From positions 1,550,001 through 1,614,000 of the forward strand of contig JALJCQ010000015.1 of NCBI GenBank assembly GCA_023091665.1: DNA of 64,000 nt, given 5' to 3'. A program made the position numbers and the translations under genes. Below, piece after piece: positions 37,574 through 47,041 of the stretch; positions within the stretch are counted from its first letter, which is position 1; each line of letters starts with the position of its first letter. The DNA comes from Pythium myriotylum. Taxonomy: Eukaryota > Oomycota > Peronosporomycetes > Pythiales > Pythiaceae. The notes beneath the pieces were generated by a model that saw nothing but the letters and a program-made list of their open reading frames with translations, searched no databases and was not told where the DNA came from.

Positions 37574-39800
37574 ATGGTGCTGGGGCTGCTGATGCGCGAG
37601 CAGGAGGAGCGGCGCCTGGTCTTTGACTTTGAGATGCTGCTGCCTGACGACACAGACATGCAGGACGACGGAACGGACCCGTCTGGTCGCAAGGACTTCA
37701 AGCGAGGGACAGTCGTTTGTCGTCACTGGCTGCGTGGGCTCTGTATGAAGGGCGACAACTGCGAGTTTCTCCATCAATACGACATGTCCAAGATGCCCGA
37801 GTGTCGTTGGGGCATGGAATGTCAGGTGCCTGAGTGTCCGTTCCGCCACGTCCCAGACGAAGAGCGCGTTGAGTGTGCATTCTACCGCCAAGGTTTCTGC
37901 TCTCACGGACCTAACTGCCGTTATCGCCACATCAAGCTGGCTCGCGAAGAGTGTCCCGAGACAGCCGATTTCTCTTTGCAGTCAAAGGTAGCAGATGAAG
38001 AGAACGTGAAGCGCCGCAAATCCCAGCCCGTAAATGAGTTTTTTAAGATCGCGATATGTAAGCACTGGGCGAAAATGGGAAGCTGTCCATTCAACGATGA
38101 CTGCCATTTCGCCCATGGTGAAAAAGAACTCCGACCATTTCCGAAAGGAGATCGCGACATGCGTGATGGTGGTGGTGGGCGTCAGACTGAAGCTCCAGCA
38201 AAGGTAGGCGGCAACGGACCAGCACCTGTCAGTGCGCATCCTTCGCCGCCTGTTATGCCGGATGATGGCAGATTCTGCAAGTATTTCTTAGTTCACTCGC
38301 GCAGTTATCACAACGTCGCACATGGTGTTCATTTCAACCAGTGGTCGCTCCCTCGTGAACTACTACAGGCGCTAAAGATTGCATCTGAGACTTGTGATGA
38401 CGTCTTCCTGTTTCTCACCGTCACCCCAAGCAAACATTTCCAGGCTATAATGCGGTTGACTCCCGGGTCGCTGGTCTCTGCTGGTGCGGATGAAGGCGAG
38501 GATTTGTCATCGGCTACTGTGCCTTATCAGACCGAAAATAAGGTGAAGTGGAGTGGGGCATTCAGCGTTGAATGGCTTCGCATTTGTGAATGCCCGTGGG
38601 AACGATTGGCCCAGTTCGAGAACAAAAATCTTCCAGTTGAGCAAACGTACGTTATGTGATTTATTATCTACGCTGTGTGTGTGATTAATCGTTCTGTGTC
38701 ACAGACCCAACGGTCACGAACTTGACCCTGAGATTGGCCAAGCGTTGGTGCGACTCTTATTTCATCAGCCTCAAATTCAACTTCATTACCGCTCTGTAGA
38801 AGACGAAGAAAAGCTTCAAGGAGGTGCTGAGGAACTTGCGACTCGACGCCGCGAAGCCGCCGAGAGCGTTTTTGGAGGACCACCGCCGAAGTGGAACATC
38901 ACGACTCCGGGTTTTGTGTTCGGCTGCAATAACTCGAACATCGACGAGTGCTTCGGCCGAATGCTATTCGGTCTTTCTTCCGATCAAGAGGCGCTTGCAG
39001 TCAAGAACATATCTCCGGGCACGCCGTTGTTCTTGCTGAATTTGTCGGACAACCATCTTCTAGGTATATTTGAAGCCCTATCTCCCGCGATAGTCAATAT
39101 GGTACCTGGGGCATTTGCGCTAGGTTCACAAACTCCATCACCACTACCTGTCCAAGTTCGTTTTGCCATCGGTCTAAATGCCCCCGCGATCAGTGCAAGC
39201 GATCCACAGATTAGGACGATCGTGGGGGAGAATGGTATCCACATCGGGCCTCTTACCCAGCACGTGACTCAGCGGTTGGCGGACGTTTTCTCTGAACGCT
39301 GCGGACCGATGTTTGGCCGACCACCGAACTCTATTCAGCCACCTCCAGTGCCCATCCCATCTCGTGGATCCGATCAACAATTCCGACGTCCTCAATCCGG
39401 TGCAACCTCAACGATGAATAGTTCGTCAAGTGGAAGTGTTCGAGGAGGTGATGGGGTGAACTCTGGATTCACGGAAAAAATGCTGGTGGGTATTGAGCCT
39501 GACAATGAGTTCGGTGTGACGCGACGCATCATTGGCCCTGCCGGCTCTCACATGAAGCGTATCAGTCAAGAAGCGGGTGGTGGTGCCAAGATCAAAGTTC
39601 GTGGTCGTGGATCAGGATCTAAGGAGAGTACTGAGGACGAAGCAAATGAGCCGTTGATGATAATAATTTCGGCGGAGAACGAGCGAAGCTTTCGTATTGC
39701 CTGTGAGCTCACTAGTCAGTTGCTGAACAACATCCATCGTGACTACCAAATGTTTCGCCAGCGTCAAGATCGCGGGGTTGACCGTAGCACCCGTCGTTAG
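37574..39800 (+). CDS. CPSF30-YTH-DCD-KH multidomain RNA-processing protein
   Basis: Exons 37574-38646 and 38705-39800 (58-nt intron) give 722 residues in frame. Residues 49-119 carry CPSF30/CPSF4-type CCCH fingers (VCRHWLRGLCMKGDNCEFLH, CRWGMECQVPECPFRH, CAFYRQGFCSHGPNCRYRH), with a further CCCH at 162-181; the usual first CPSF30 finger is absent. Residues about 233-385 are a YTH domain (KYFLVHSRSYHNVAHG, FNQW, KWSGAFSVEWLRI, PNGHELDPEIG), the family of m6A readers. Residues about 425-530 are a DCD domain (GFVFGCNNSNIDECFGRMLF, PLFLLNLSDNHLLGIFEA, LPVQVRF). Residues about 613-705 are a KH domain (RRIIGPAGSHMKRIS). The YTH C-terminal segment, DCD and KH all lie in exon 2, so the fusion is not an assembly of separate genes. 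CPSF30-YTH is known from plants (CPSF30-L) and apicomplexans. The expected role is 3'-end formation guided by m6A in the nucleus; the roles of DCD and KH are inferred. Confidence 0.93.
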
Positions 39801-39871
39801 TACCCGTGATTTGGCAAGTGTTTGGAAACAGATGGAACCATTGAACGAAGCTTCGATCTCTCTCAATCACT

Positions 39872-39911
39872 CCTTCTCTCTTTCTCTCTCGCTCTCTCTC
39901 TCTCTCTCTCC
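39872..39911. repeat. CT-rich microsatellite
   Basis: About 40 bp of tandem CT with few interruptions, in the 146-bp gap between the convergent CPSF30-YTH and Prp18 stop codons, so it is in or near both 3' untranslated regions. Confidence 0.9.
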
Positions 39912-39946
39912 ACCATACTTATTCACACCTCGACATTCTCACACCA

Positions 39947-40948
39947 TCAGCTTACTCTCTTTGACGGGAGCACGTTCGCGACAGATTGCGCATATGAAAT
40001 TAGCCTCTTCACTGAAGTGATGTACTTGCGTTGGGCCTCATTGTTCATGACGTGAGCTTGCTTATTAGCATTGATCTTTTCTCGCCCAGTGCGTTCATGG
40101 ATGCCAACCATTGTCACACCGATGGGCCACGCTGCGTTGCCAATCGCAAGCTTGATGTATGCATCATTTGCCTGCACAAATTCGCCTTCTTTGCAGAACT
40201 TCACTATTTGAACTAGATTCGGCAAGATATCTTGAGATACCTCCCGCTTCTTGCACAGTTTGAAGAGCGGGCGAATGTAGTCTTTGCACTGCTTCATCGT
40301 CTTCGTCGCCATTTTACCCTGAGCTGTTCGTTTGATATGGTCTGGACGCTCAGCGAGGTCTTGTTCCCAGCGACGCAACATACCCTTAAAGAACCGATAG
40401 ACAAGCATCATTTCGTCTTCGTCGTCGCCGTCTTCCGTAGAGGCGCTTCGCTTCGACCTCCTTTGGGGGGTATGATCATCTGCGAACCCATCGTCATTCA
40501 GTTCATTGGGATCACCGCGCTCTTCGTCACTCCCATGCACAAAATCGTAGCCAGTGGAATGGCCGTCGCCCATTGCATCTTCGTGTCGTGTCGCGGCTCG
40601 ATGTTCTGCCTCACGGAGCCGAGACATTCGCGCATGGTCAGTCTCACCGAACAACGAGATCGGCTCTCCGAGCTCGCGAAGTTGGCGCTTCAACTCATTC
40701 CACGGCAGTACTTCTTCTTCTTCATGCGTGCTCGTGCTGTCAACTTGAAGAAGAGGCTTGGTCTTCTCTTCGTCCTCATCGTTATGACGGCGGTTCGTCA
40801 GCTCCTGCTGCTGCTTCTCTTGAGCATAACGCATACTCTCGACTTCTGCGCGTCGCATGTACTTGAGCTTCTTTTCTCCTACTCTTTCTTCTCGGATCTG
40901 CGCCAACTCCCGTTTCTTCGCCGCCATCACTTGCAACAGCGAATCCAT
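39947..40948 (-). CDS. PRP18: Pre-mRNA-splicing factor Prp18
   Basis: A single-exon gene of 333 residues starting MDSLLQVMAAKKRELAQ; the open frame extends upstream to 40990 without an ATG. The C-terminal Prp18 domain is nearly textbook: RRWEQDLAERPDHIKRTAQG, KQCKDYIRPLFKLCKKREV, ILPNLVQIVKFCKEGEFVQA, AAWPIGVTMVGIHERTGREK, then AHVMNNEAQRKYITSVKRL. The N-terminal half is charged, with a short PRP4-like motif region (LRELGEPISLFGETDHARM) that in other species binds U4/U6 proteins. Prp18 acts in the second step of splicing with Slu7, in the U5 snRNP. An antisense 262-residue open frame over this gene (40232-41020) is hydrophobic in part but has no family features and is left out. Divergent from eIF2B-beta. 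Confidence 0.95.
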   Translation of the reverse strand: MDSLLQVMAAKKRELAQIREERVGEKKLKYMRRAEVESMRYAQEKQQQELTNRRHNDEDEEKTKPLLQVDSTSTHEEEEVLPWNELKRQLRELGEPISLFGETDHARMSRLREAEHRAATRHEDAMGDGHSTGYDFVHGSDEERGDPNELNDDGFADDHTPQRRSKRSASTEDGDDEDEMMLVYRFFKGMLRRWEQDLAERPDHIKRTAQGKMATKTMKQCKDYIRPLFKLCKKREVSQDILPNLVQIVKFCKEGEFVQANDAYIKLAIGNAAWPIGVTMVGIHERTGREKINANKQAHVMNNEAQRKYITSVKRLISYAQSVANVLPSKRVS

Positions 40949-41221
40949 GTTGGCGTCCCCTTGCTCGTCTTCTGCGAATGGATGCAACAATGGAAAATAA
41001 CCGGCTTGGTGGACTTGTAATCGGTGTTAAACTTTGATGATTGAAATTATTCTAAAACTGGTACCATCAAAACTTAAATATCTTAATTATTAATATCGAT
41101 ATAATAAACAATATTGAATATGTTGCATATTTTGTTCTATCCAGCCTTTTAGCCGGTGATGGGTTACTCCGTAACCCTCGAATCGACTTTCGTGCACCAA
41201 CACATCTGCATTGGACTGGTG
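40949..41221. promoter_or_regulatory. Divergent promoter region, AT-rich (Prp18 / eIF2B-beta)
   Basis: 273 bp between two divergent starts. The middle (about 41035-41140) is strikingly AT-rich compared with the rest of the window, with runs such as ttaattattaatatcgata and taataaaca. It may be a nucleosome-poor core promoter serving both genes. Confidence 0.4.
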
Positions 41222-42570
41222 ATGACGGCGTCTTCTACTACCTCGTCGCTCGAAGCCTGGCTCGCCGAATGGCCGACTGTGAGGGAGCGAGTCGATGACC
41301 TCGTTCTAAGCCTCAAGCGCCGCCAACTCGTCGGCTCCTACGAGACGGCAAAACGGGTGATGATGCTGCTCAGCCAAATGGTAACTTTGGAGAAAGTCTA
41401 TATGGCATCAAGATGAAGCTCACACGCCTCTCTCGTCGCCACAACTAGCTCGAGACAGTCGATTGGCAGACCGCAAGCGAGATTACCGAGAAAGTGCGCG
41501 GGCTCGGTTACATGCTCACCAAGGCTCATCCCAACGGTTTGTGAGTGCTCAATGAATACATGCGCCTTGGCTAACCTGGCCTTGGAGCAGAGCTCGCCAT
41601 TGGCAACGTTGTTCGACGGGTGCTCTTTATCATCCGAGAGGAGCACGCCAATGCCACCAAGGTGACGTTTCAAAACGAGTCGAAGCTAGCCCCTTCGAGC
41701 CATAGCTATCAGTCTCGCTCCCTCGGTTCGATTCTTACGCCTGGCGCCGATACAGATCTCTCGACACCTATTGCTGACCTCAAATCGGTGTGTTTCTGCC
41801 TCTTTCTGCACGACCCGTAGTGATAACTGAACTCAGTTCGTGGCTATGTCCAGTCAGTCATGGAGGGGATCACTGAGCTTATTGACGAGATTGACAGTCT
41901 GCACGTGACGATTGCAGACCAGTCCATGGAATACATCCATACCGACGAGGTTATTCTGACCTATGGTCAGTCGACTTCAGTGGAAGAATTTCTGAAGAAT
42001 GCTGCCAAGAAACGAGAGTTCAAAGTGATCGTGGTCGAGTCATCTCCGTCTCTTAACGGCCAGCGAATGGCTCACTCCCTTGCCGCTAGTGGGCTTGACG
42101 TCACGATCATCCCAGACAGTTCCGTTTTCGCAATGATGGCTCGAGTGAACAAGGTTGTTGTACCTGCCGCTGCAGTCGTTGCTAACGGTGGTCTTATTGC
42201 GCAATCTGGCCTCCAAAACATTGCGCTTGCTGCCAAGAAATGTTCGGTCCCAGTTGTTTGTGTAGCTGGTTTGATCAAGCTCTGTCCGTTGTATGCCCAT
42301 GATCTCGACATTCTCAACGAGCTGGTGGCTCCTTCCAAGATTTTCAACTACGAAGACACAGTTGAGAACGTACGTATTGCTCTGTTTATCATGTTGGTGC
42401 CTAGCATTGACGGAGATCTCGCTTAGCTGGAAGTCCTGAACCCCGCATACGACTACGTCCCTCCCGAGTTTGTGACACTGTACATCACGAATACGGGTGC
42501 CCATCAGCCGTCGTACATCTATCGCCTCCTCGCTGAGTATTACTCACCTCAGGATTACCAGCTAGCGTGA
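41222..42570 (+). CDS. EIF2B2: Translation initiation factor eIF2B subunit beta
   Basis: Five exons: 41222-41380, 41449-41536, 41591-41787, 41854-42369 and 42427-42570. The introns are 54-68 nt, two with CTAACC or AACTGAAC branch sites, and the 367-residue frame closes exactly (human is 351). Recognisable blocks are [102 protein letters not shown], then [18 protein letters not shown] and [17 protein letters not shown]. eIF2B exchanges GDP for GTP on eIF2; the beta subunit belongs to the regulatory subcomplex (alpha, beta, delta) that senses phosphorylated eIF2. The start ATG is the first in a frame without upstream family homology. Confidence 0.95.
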
Positions 42571-42786
42571 CTGAAGGCGTCTGCAATGGAACTGGTGGAG
42601 GGATCAAGTATTTCAACCCGGCTTAGAACTGTAGGGCTTCTTGTCGCCACGAGTGTTTGACAAATAAAAGTGTGGGAGCGTGTCACTGGTGTCGATGAGA
42701 GCTTAAACACAACCTCCAATATTTAATCCTCCACTCGTCGTTGTCAATCACCGCCACCGCACAGTTCTCCAAAGATCAGTTTGAGA

Positions 42787-44933
42787 ATGAGGTCGACGTC
42801 GGCGCTATCCTTGAGTGTGCAGTCAGCAGCCCAAATCGACGCGCTTGTGGCGCTCAGTCGTGATGCAAGCGCACCCATTAGCTGCACCCAGCATGCTGAT
42901 CTGCTTGCACGCGCGCTGGCTTTAGTCTCGCGTCGACACCTCGTGGCTTCCCCAACCCGTGCCCGTGCCCCAATACTAGCCGCGATTGGGGAGCTCAAGC
43001 AGGCACTCCAACGTCATGAAACGTTTGCAGTTGGTGATCCTGGCGGTGATCTTAGCATTTCAACACAACTGCTGTTGGAGAACGCGCTGCTTGTGTTATG
43101 GGCAAACGTGTCAACGTACCAGCTGTTCATTGCCCTTGCAGATCTAATCGTGGCCGTCGACTTCATCCCACATGCCCTGCGCTTTTGGAAGTTGCAGCGT
43201 CGACGCCCGCTAAGAGCGACTATTCAAAGTGGCCCGTTTGAGTGGATCCAGCCTGAGTATGTGGTGTCCGTGGTTGTCATTATGAATATTGATTGATTAG
43301 TGGTTTCTGGTAGGAACACGAGATTCACCATCGATGAGCGTATCTACAGTCTCGAGTCGACATTGAACTCAATCCTGGTGTGCAGAATCATTTGGGATAC
43401 CTCGCATGGCAGGAAGCTAATCTTTTTGCTGACCTAAACAGACGAAGCTTGGAACTTTGAAAGATCTAACTACACGGTTGTTGAACACAAGTGTGGAAGA
43501 CACCAGTCGCCTTCGCTCCCTAGTCATCGAGAGTCTTAAGATGCTGGAATGTGCGTATAACTCGAACGGAATCGTATCACCGCGCCGTGGCAAAGGAGCC
43601 TTCAAGACTCTTCAACCACTGCGGTTCACAAAGGTCCATTACGGTGAGTGAAATATTCTCGAGCGTTCAAGCCGTTGTTTTCATTGCTTTTGATGAGCAG
43701 AACCGTTCTCGGTGGATGAGAATAAAGCTGTGGCGGAACCGGGTTCAAGTGTCTTGCGCTCGCTCAATCGACTGCACACGAATTTGGATCGCTTCAATAC
43801 CGCGAGAGGACAGTTCGAGGAGTGTTTCAACTCCGCGATGATACCGTGTCGCGTTCCTTCCAAGCTTCGTCAACGGTGAGGATATTGCTTGAGGGCAACT
43901 TGGATGCCTCGATTAACATGCATCATCTTCGACGTAGCTGGCTCCAGCTCTCTGTAACAGCTGCATGTGTCACGATTGGTGGGATCTGGGTTTTTCGCAA
44001 CCAACGAGAATTTCAGGATGCCGTGAAGGCGGCGAAGACGGCGACAAGCGAGTTCTTTAGCGAGCATATGATCGAACCTATCCAGTGCGTTCAACTAACC
44101 CGTGGCAATCAATTAAAGCCCACGACCTAACGTTTCAGGGGGTGTTTTCTAGGGCTATCGTAGCAGAACTCGTGCTAAATCAAAAGCCAGAGATTCAAGA
44201 CGCTGCAGCACTGCAAGATACGAAAGATAGTCTGCGCCGTATGCTCGGAGATCTTCTTCGAGACAAGCACCCTTCGATGCCTGCAGCAGAGGTGCAACGT
44301 GTGTTAAAGGATATGGATATGTCGGTCGTCTCGCTTCAGTACGAGAAGGAGCTGGGAAGTGCTGTGCGGAACATCATGTCGGGGGACATTGTGCGCATGC
44401 TGCTGATTCAAGTCCAGTTTATCAAGAAAGAGCTGATGGTAGCAATGGGTGCCATCGATGAACTCATGCATGCCAACCAACTCAACTTGCAGATGCTCGC
44501 GACTATTCCGACGTTCATCGTCTTTGGAGGGCTTTATCAACTTGCTAAGGAGCTATTCTTTCAAGTTTATAAACGAACTAGCGAGCGCTTGTACTATGAT
44601 CCCGGCGAAGTTGCGGGGTTCTTCCGAAACATTCTGCGCGACATTGAGCGCCTGCTCAACAAGCAGAATCGGCCTGGTGATCTCGACGAGAACATTCTGG
44701 ATGCTCGTGATATGGGGTTGCTGTTGCTGCATTTACACCAACTACGCGATGTGTTTGAGTCGAACCGTGAATTATTCGACGATGAAGAACAGCAACGTTT
44801 CGATGAAGATCTCAGCGATCTCATCGAGGAAGGACTACTCGTCACCCAGCAGCTTGCTGTCATTCAGCGCATGCACCACTCGCATCCATTTCTACAGCGC
44901 ACGAAGTCGTCTGCTCGTTGGCTCCTCCGTTAA
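42787..44933 (+). CDS. NCA2: NCA2-like mitochondrial protein (nuclear control of ATPase)
   Basis: Six exons: 42787-43265, 43314-43377, 43442-43643, 43701-43875, 43938-44084 and 44153-44933. The model closes in frame with 615 residues; the first donor (GTCCGT) and the last acceptor (44152) are the least certain. Two membrane segments are visible: one near WLQLSVTAACVTIGGIWVF, and one around LATIPTFIVFGGLYQLAK late in the protein. The C-terminal block is typical of NCA2: LLRDKHPSMP, VSLQYEKELGSAVRNIMSGD, RMLLIQVQFIKKELMVAMG, IDELMHANQLNLQM, and a late GLLLLHLHQLR. In yeast, NCA2 affects the balance of mitochondrial ATP synthase subunit mRNAs and sits in the mitochondrial membrane; the molecular mechanism is unknown. 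Convergent with the epimerase-like gene. Confidence 0.82.
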
Positions 44934-45115
44934 TCAGACGGGCCTCATCCAACCCACTTGGGCACGTAGATCGGATTCAAGCCAAATCAAAAATGACAAG
45001 GCAAATGCTAGCTGTGAATTGGATCCTATAGTGCGAAGTGATAACGACCTTTGAGCCGTTCGCTAACATCACAGTCACTTTGCATTCGTCCACTTGATAT
45101 GAAGGTTACTGAAAC

Positions 45116-45744
45116 CTAACTTTGGAGTGCATCGTACGCCTCGATTACGTTGGTCGGGGCCTGCACCAACTCAATGAGAACGCCTTGACCACACAAAGGC
45201 GTGGTATCGTTGCCCTTGGGGTGGATGAACACGACATCGAAGCCCGCAGCGCCTCTGCGGATTCCGCCAGGGGTGAATCGCACGCCCTTCGCTGTGAGCT
45301 CCTTCACAGCTGCTGGAAGGTCGTCAATCCAGAGGCCAATGTGATTGAGCGGTGGAACGTGCACTTTAGGTGACTTGTTTTCGTCTAGGGGTTGCATGAT
45401 GTCGACCTCAACGGCGAAAGGCCCCTTGCCGCACTCGAGAATATCCTCGTCCACGTTCTCCTTCTCGTTCTTAAAGTCGCCCTTCTTCGTCAAACCGAAG
45501 ATGTCAACCCACAGATGGCTCAATGCCGCCTTATCTGGACCTCCAATCGCGACTTGTTGCAGGCCGAGCACACGGAAAGTCGACGCCTGCATATGGCACG
45601 AGCAAGTCGTAAGGACTCGAACGCAATGCGCAGTCTATCCTGCCATACCAGAGCTCGCTGCTGCGCGAAGTGGCCACTGAGGCTTGCGGCCGGTGCCGTG
45701 GCTCGGCGGCTCATCCAGGCTCGTCGCGCTGCAGTCGCCCACAT
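45116..45744 (-). CDS. Glyoxalase/VOC-fold enzyme, methylmalonyl-CoA epimerase-like, probably mitochondrial
   Basis: Exons 45744-45649 and 45586-45116 around a 62-nt intron give 188 residues. The first exon encodes an Arg/Ala-rich leader ([20 protein letters not shown]), a good mitochondrial presequence. The mature part has the two-module VOC layout: [47 protein letters not shown] and [10 protein letters not shown]. The metal ligands expected in the family are one His in the second module (NHIGL), a Glu near the end (IEL) and residues in the first module, where the usual His is Gln (LQQVAI). Methylmalonyl-CoA epimerase is the best guess because of the HPK and GVLIELVQ blocks and the leader. 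A lactoylglutathione-lyase-like role is possible. Confidence 0.68.
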
Positions 45745-45911
45745 CTTGCGGTTGCGGAGCGAGTTGTCGAATGCTTCGTCTGAGCTTCAACTGTGCGAGA
45801 AACACGCGAAAGGAGACGGCGGTTCGGTTCATTCAGTTCGTGACCGGTTCGCTCGGAGGCGGCTCGATCTGAGTCTGAGTCCACCGAGAAACTCATGCTC
45901 AACTTGAGCAC

Positions 45912-46991
45912 ATGATGGCGCAGCCGAGCGGAGGAAAGCGCCGAGGGTACACAGATCCCGAGTATGTGGTCATCAACGAGCTGCTGAATACGATGGACGA
46001 CGTGGATGAGCTCCAGGTAGCCACCAGTGGCGGAGGTCCGTTGGCCAAGCGGATGCGAACTCCCAATGGCATCGGCGACGGCGACATGGCCGACCTCCGA
46101 CGGTCGGTCCACTCGTCTTTGGATGAGCCGAGCGGCGCGGAGGCGTTTGGTGACGACAGCGAAGACGACAGTAGCGGCGATGAGGGAAGCGACAAAAGTG
46201 GTGGGGGGCGGGCATCAGCAGCCTCTCGTCACACCAAACTCACGGACCTTGAGCAACATGTGCGAAATCTGGAAAGAGAGAATTTGCATCTCAAGCAAAC
46301 CTTGTTGCTTGGCAAGAAAGGCTCCGTGATGATGGCTGGCGGTGCGCGTGGAGTCCACGAAAACATCCAGCACAAGCTGAGCGAGCGCACGCGCGTCGTG
46401 CAAGAGATGGTCGATCAGCTCAATGCCCCGGTCTTGAGTTTAGGTGACGCTGCTCGAGTGTGGCACGAAGACTGCCGTATCGGCGTTGGTGTACGAGAGT
46501 GGGATGCATTCGGACGGCTGGAGACCATCAGTCTCTGGAACATGATTCGCTCAGTATTTGCAACGATTGCAGTCGATATTGTCGAGCTGCGACCGCATCT
46601 CCCCGACGGCGAAATGGTGCGGTTAAAGTTTGGGATGTAGTAGCGGTGTTTTCTCAATCTGTCTCTCTCCTTGCAGATTCTGACGAAGTGGCGAGTGCAG
46701 GGAGAGATTGCATCCCCAACCCAGCTTCAGATGGTCATATCATCAGAGGACTGTCCAGCGACTATGAAAGTGGCTCTCAAGGCGATCAAATCAAGCGACC
46801 TGACTTTCACAGTGACCACGTACGTGATTTTTCATGAATCACAGATCGCGGAGCAGCACCACTGCTGGGACCAGGTTGGTGTCTTTAAGCGCCTTTTCGG
46901 CGGTGAAATACCGTCGTCTGTGCAGGAAATCCTTGCAATTCCTGAGGAAGAGGACGCGGACGTTGAGGACAAAGATGAGGAGACTGAGTAA
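45912..46991 (+). CDS. Coiled-coil protein with NTF2-like C-terminal region
   Basis: Exons 45912-46616 and 46677-46991 (60-nt intron, donor GTGCGG) give 339 residues. The N-terminal third is acidic and Ser/Gly rich. Around residues 105-140 a heptad pattern LTDLEQHVRNLERENLHL is followed by more Leu, like a leucine zipper, but I do not see the matching basic DNA-contact region of a bZIP. The C-terminal 180 residues have the order of an NTF2/SnoaL fold: a helix with VWHEDCRI, a strand with LTKWRVQGE, and an ending with HCWDQVGVFKRLFGG. A regulatory role through dimerisation is plausible; a name cannot be given. It ends 50 bp from the convergent coiled-coil GOLD gene. Confidence 0.6.
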
Positions 46992-47041
46992 TGGCTCGTT
47001 GCAACCAAGACATACTGTAGTAATGTTGGTTGACTGTATTC

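Noticed and set aside
40232..41020. 262-residue plus-strand frame with hydrophobic stretches opposite Prp18
   Set aside because: Mirrors the charged Prp18 N terminus; no signal, domain or splice support.
45912..46640. bZIP transcription factor call for the coiled-coil/NTF2-like gene
   Set aside because: There is a leucine heptad but no adjacent basic region with the usual Asn and Arg contacts.
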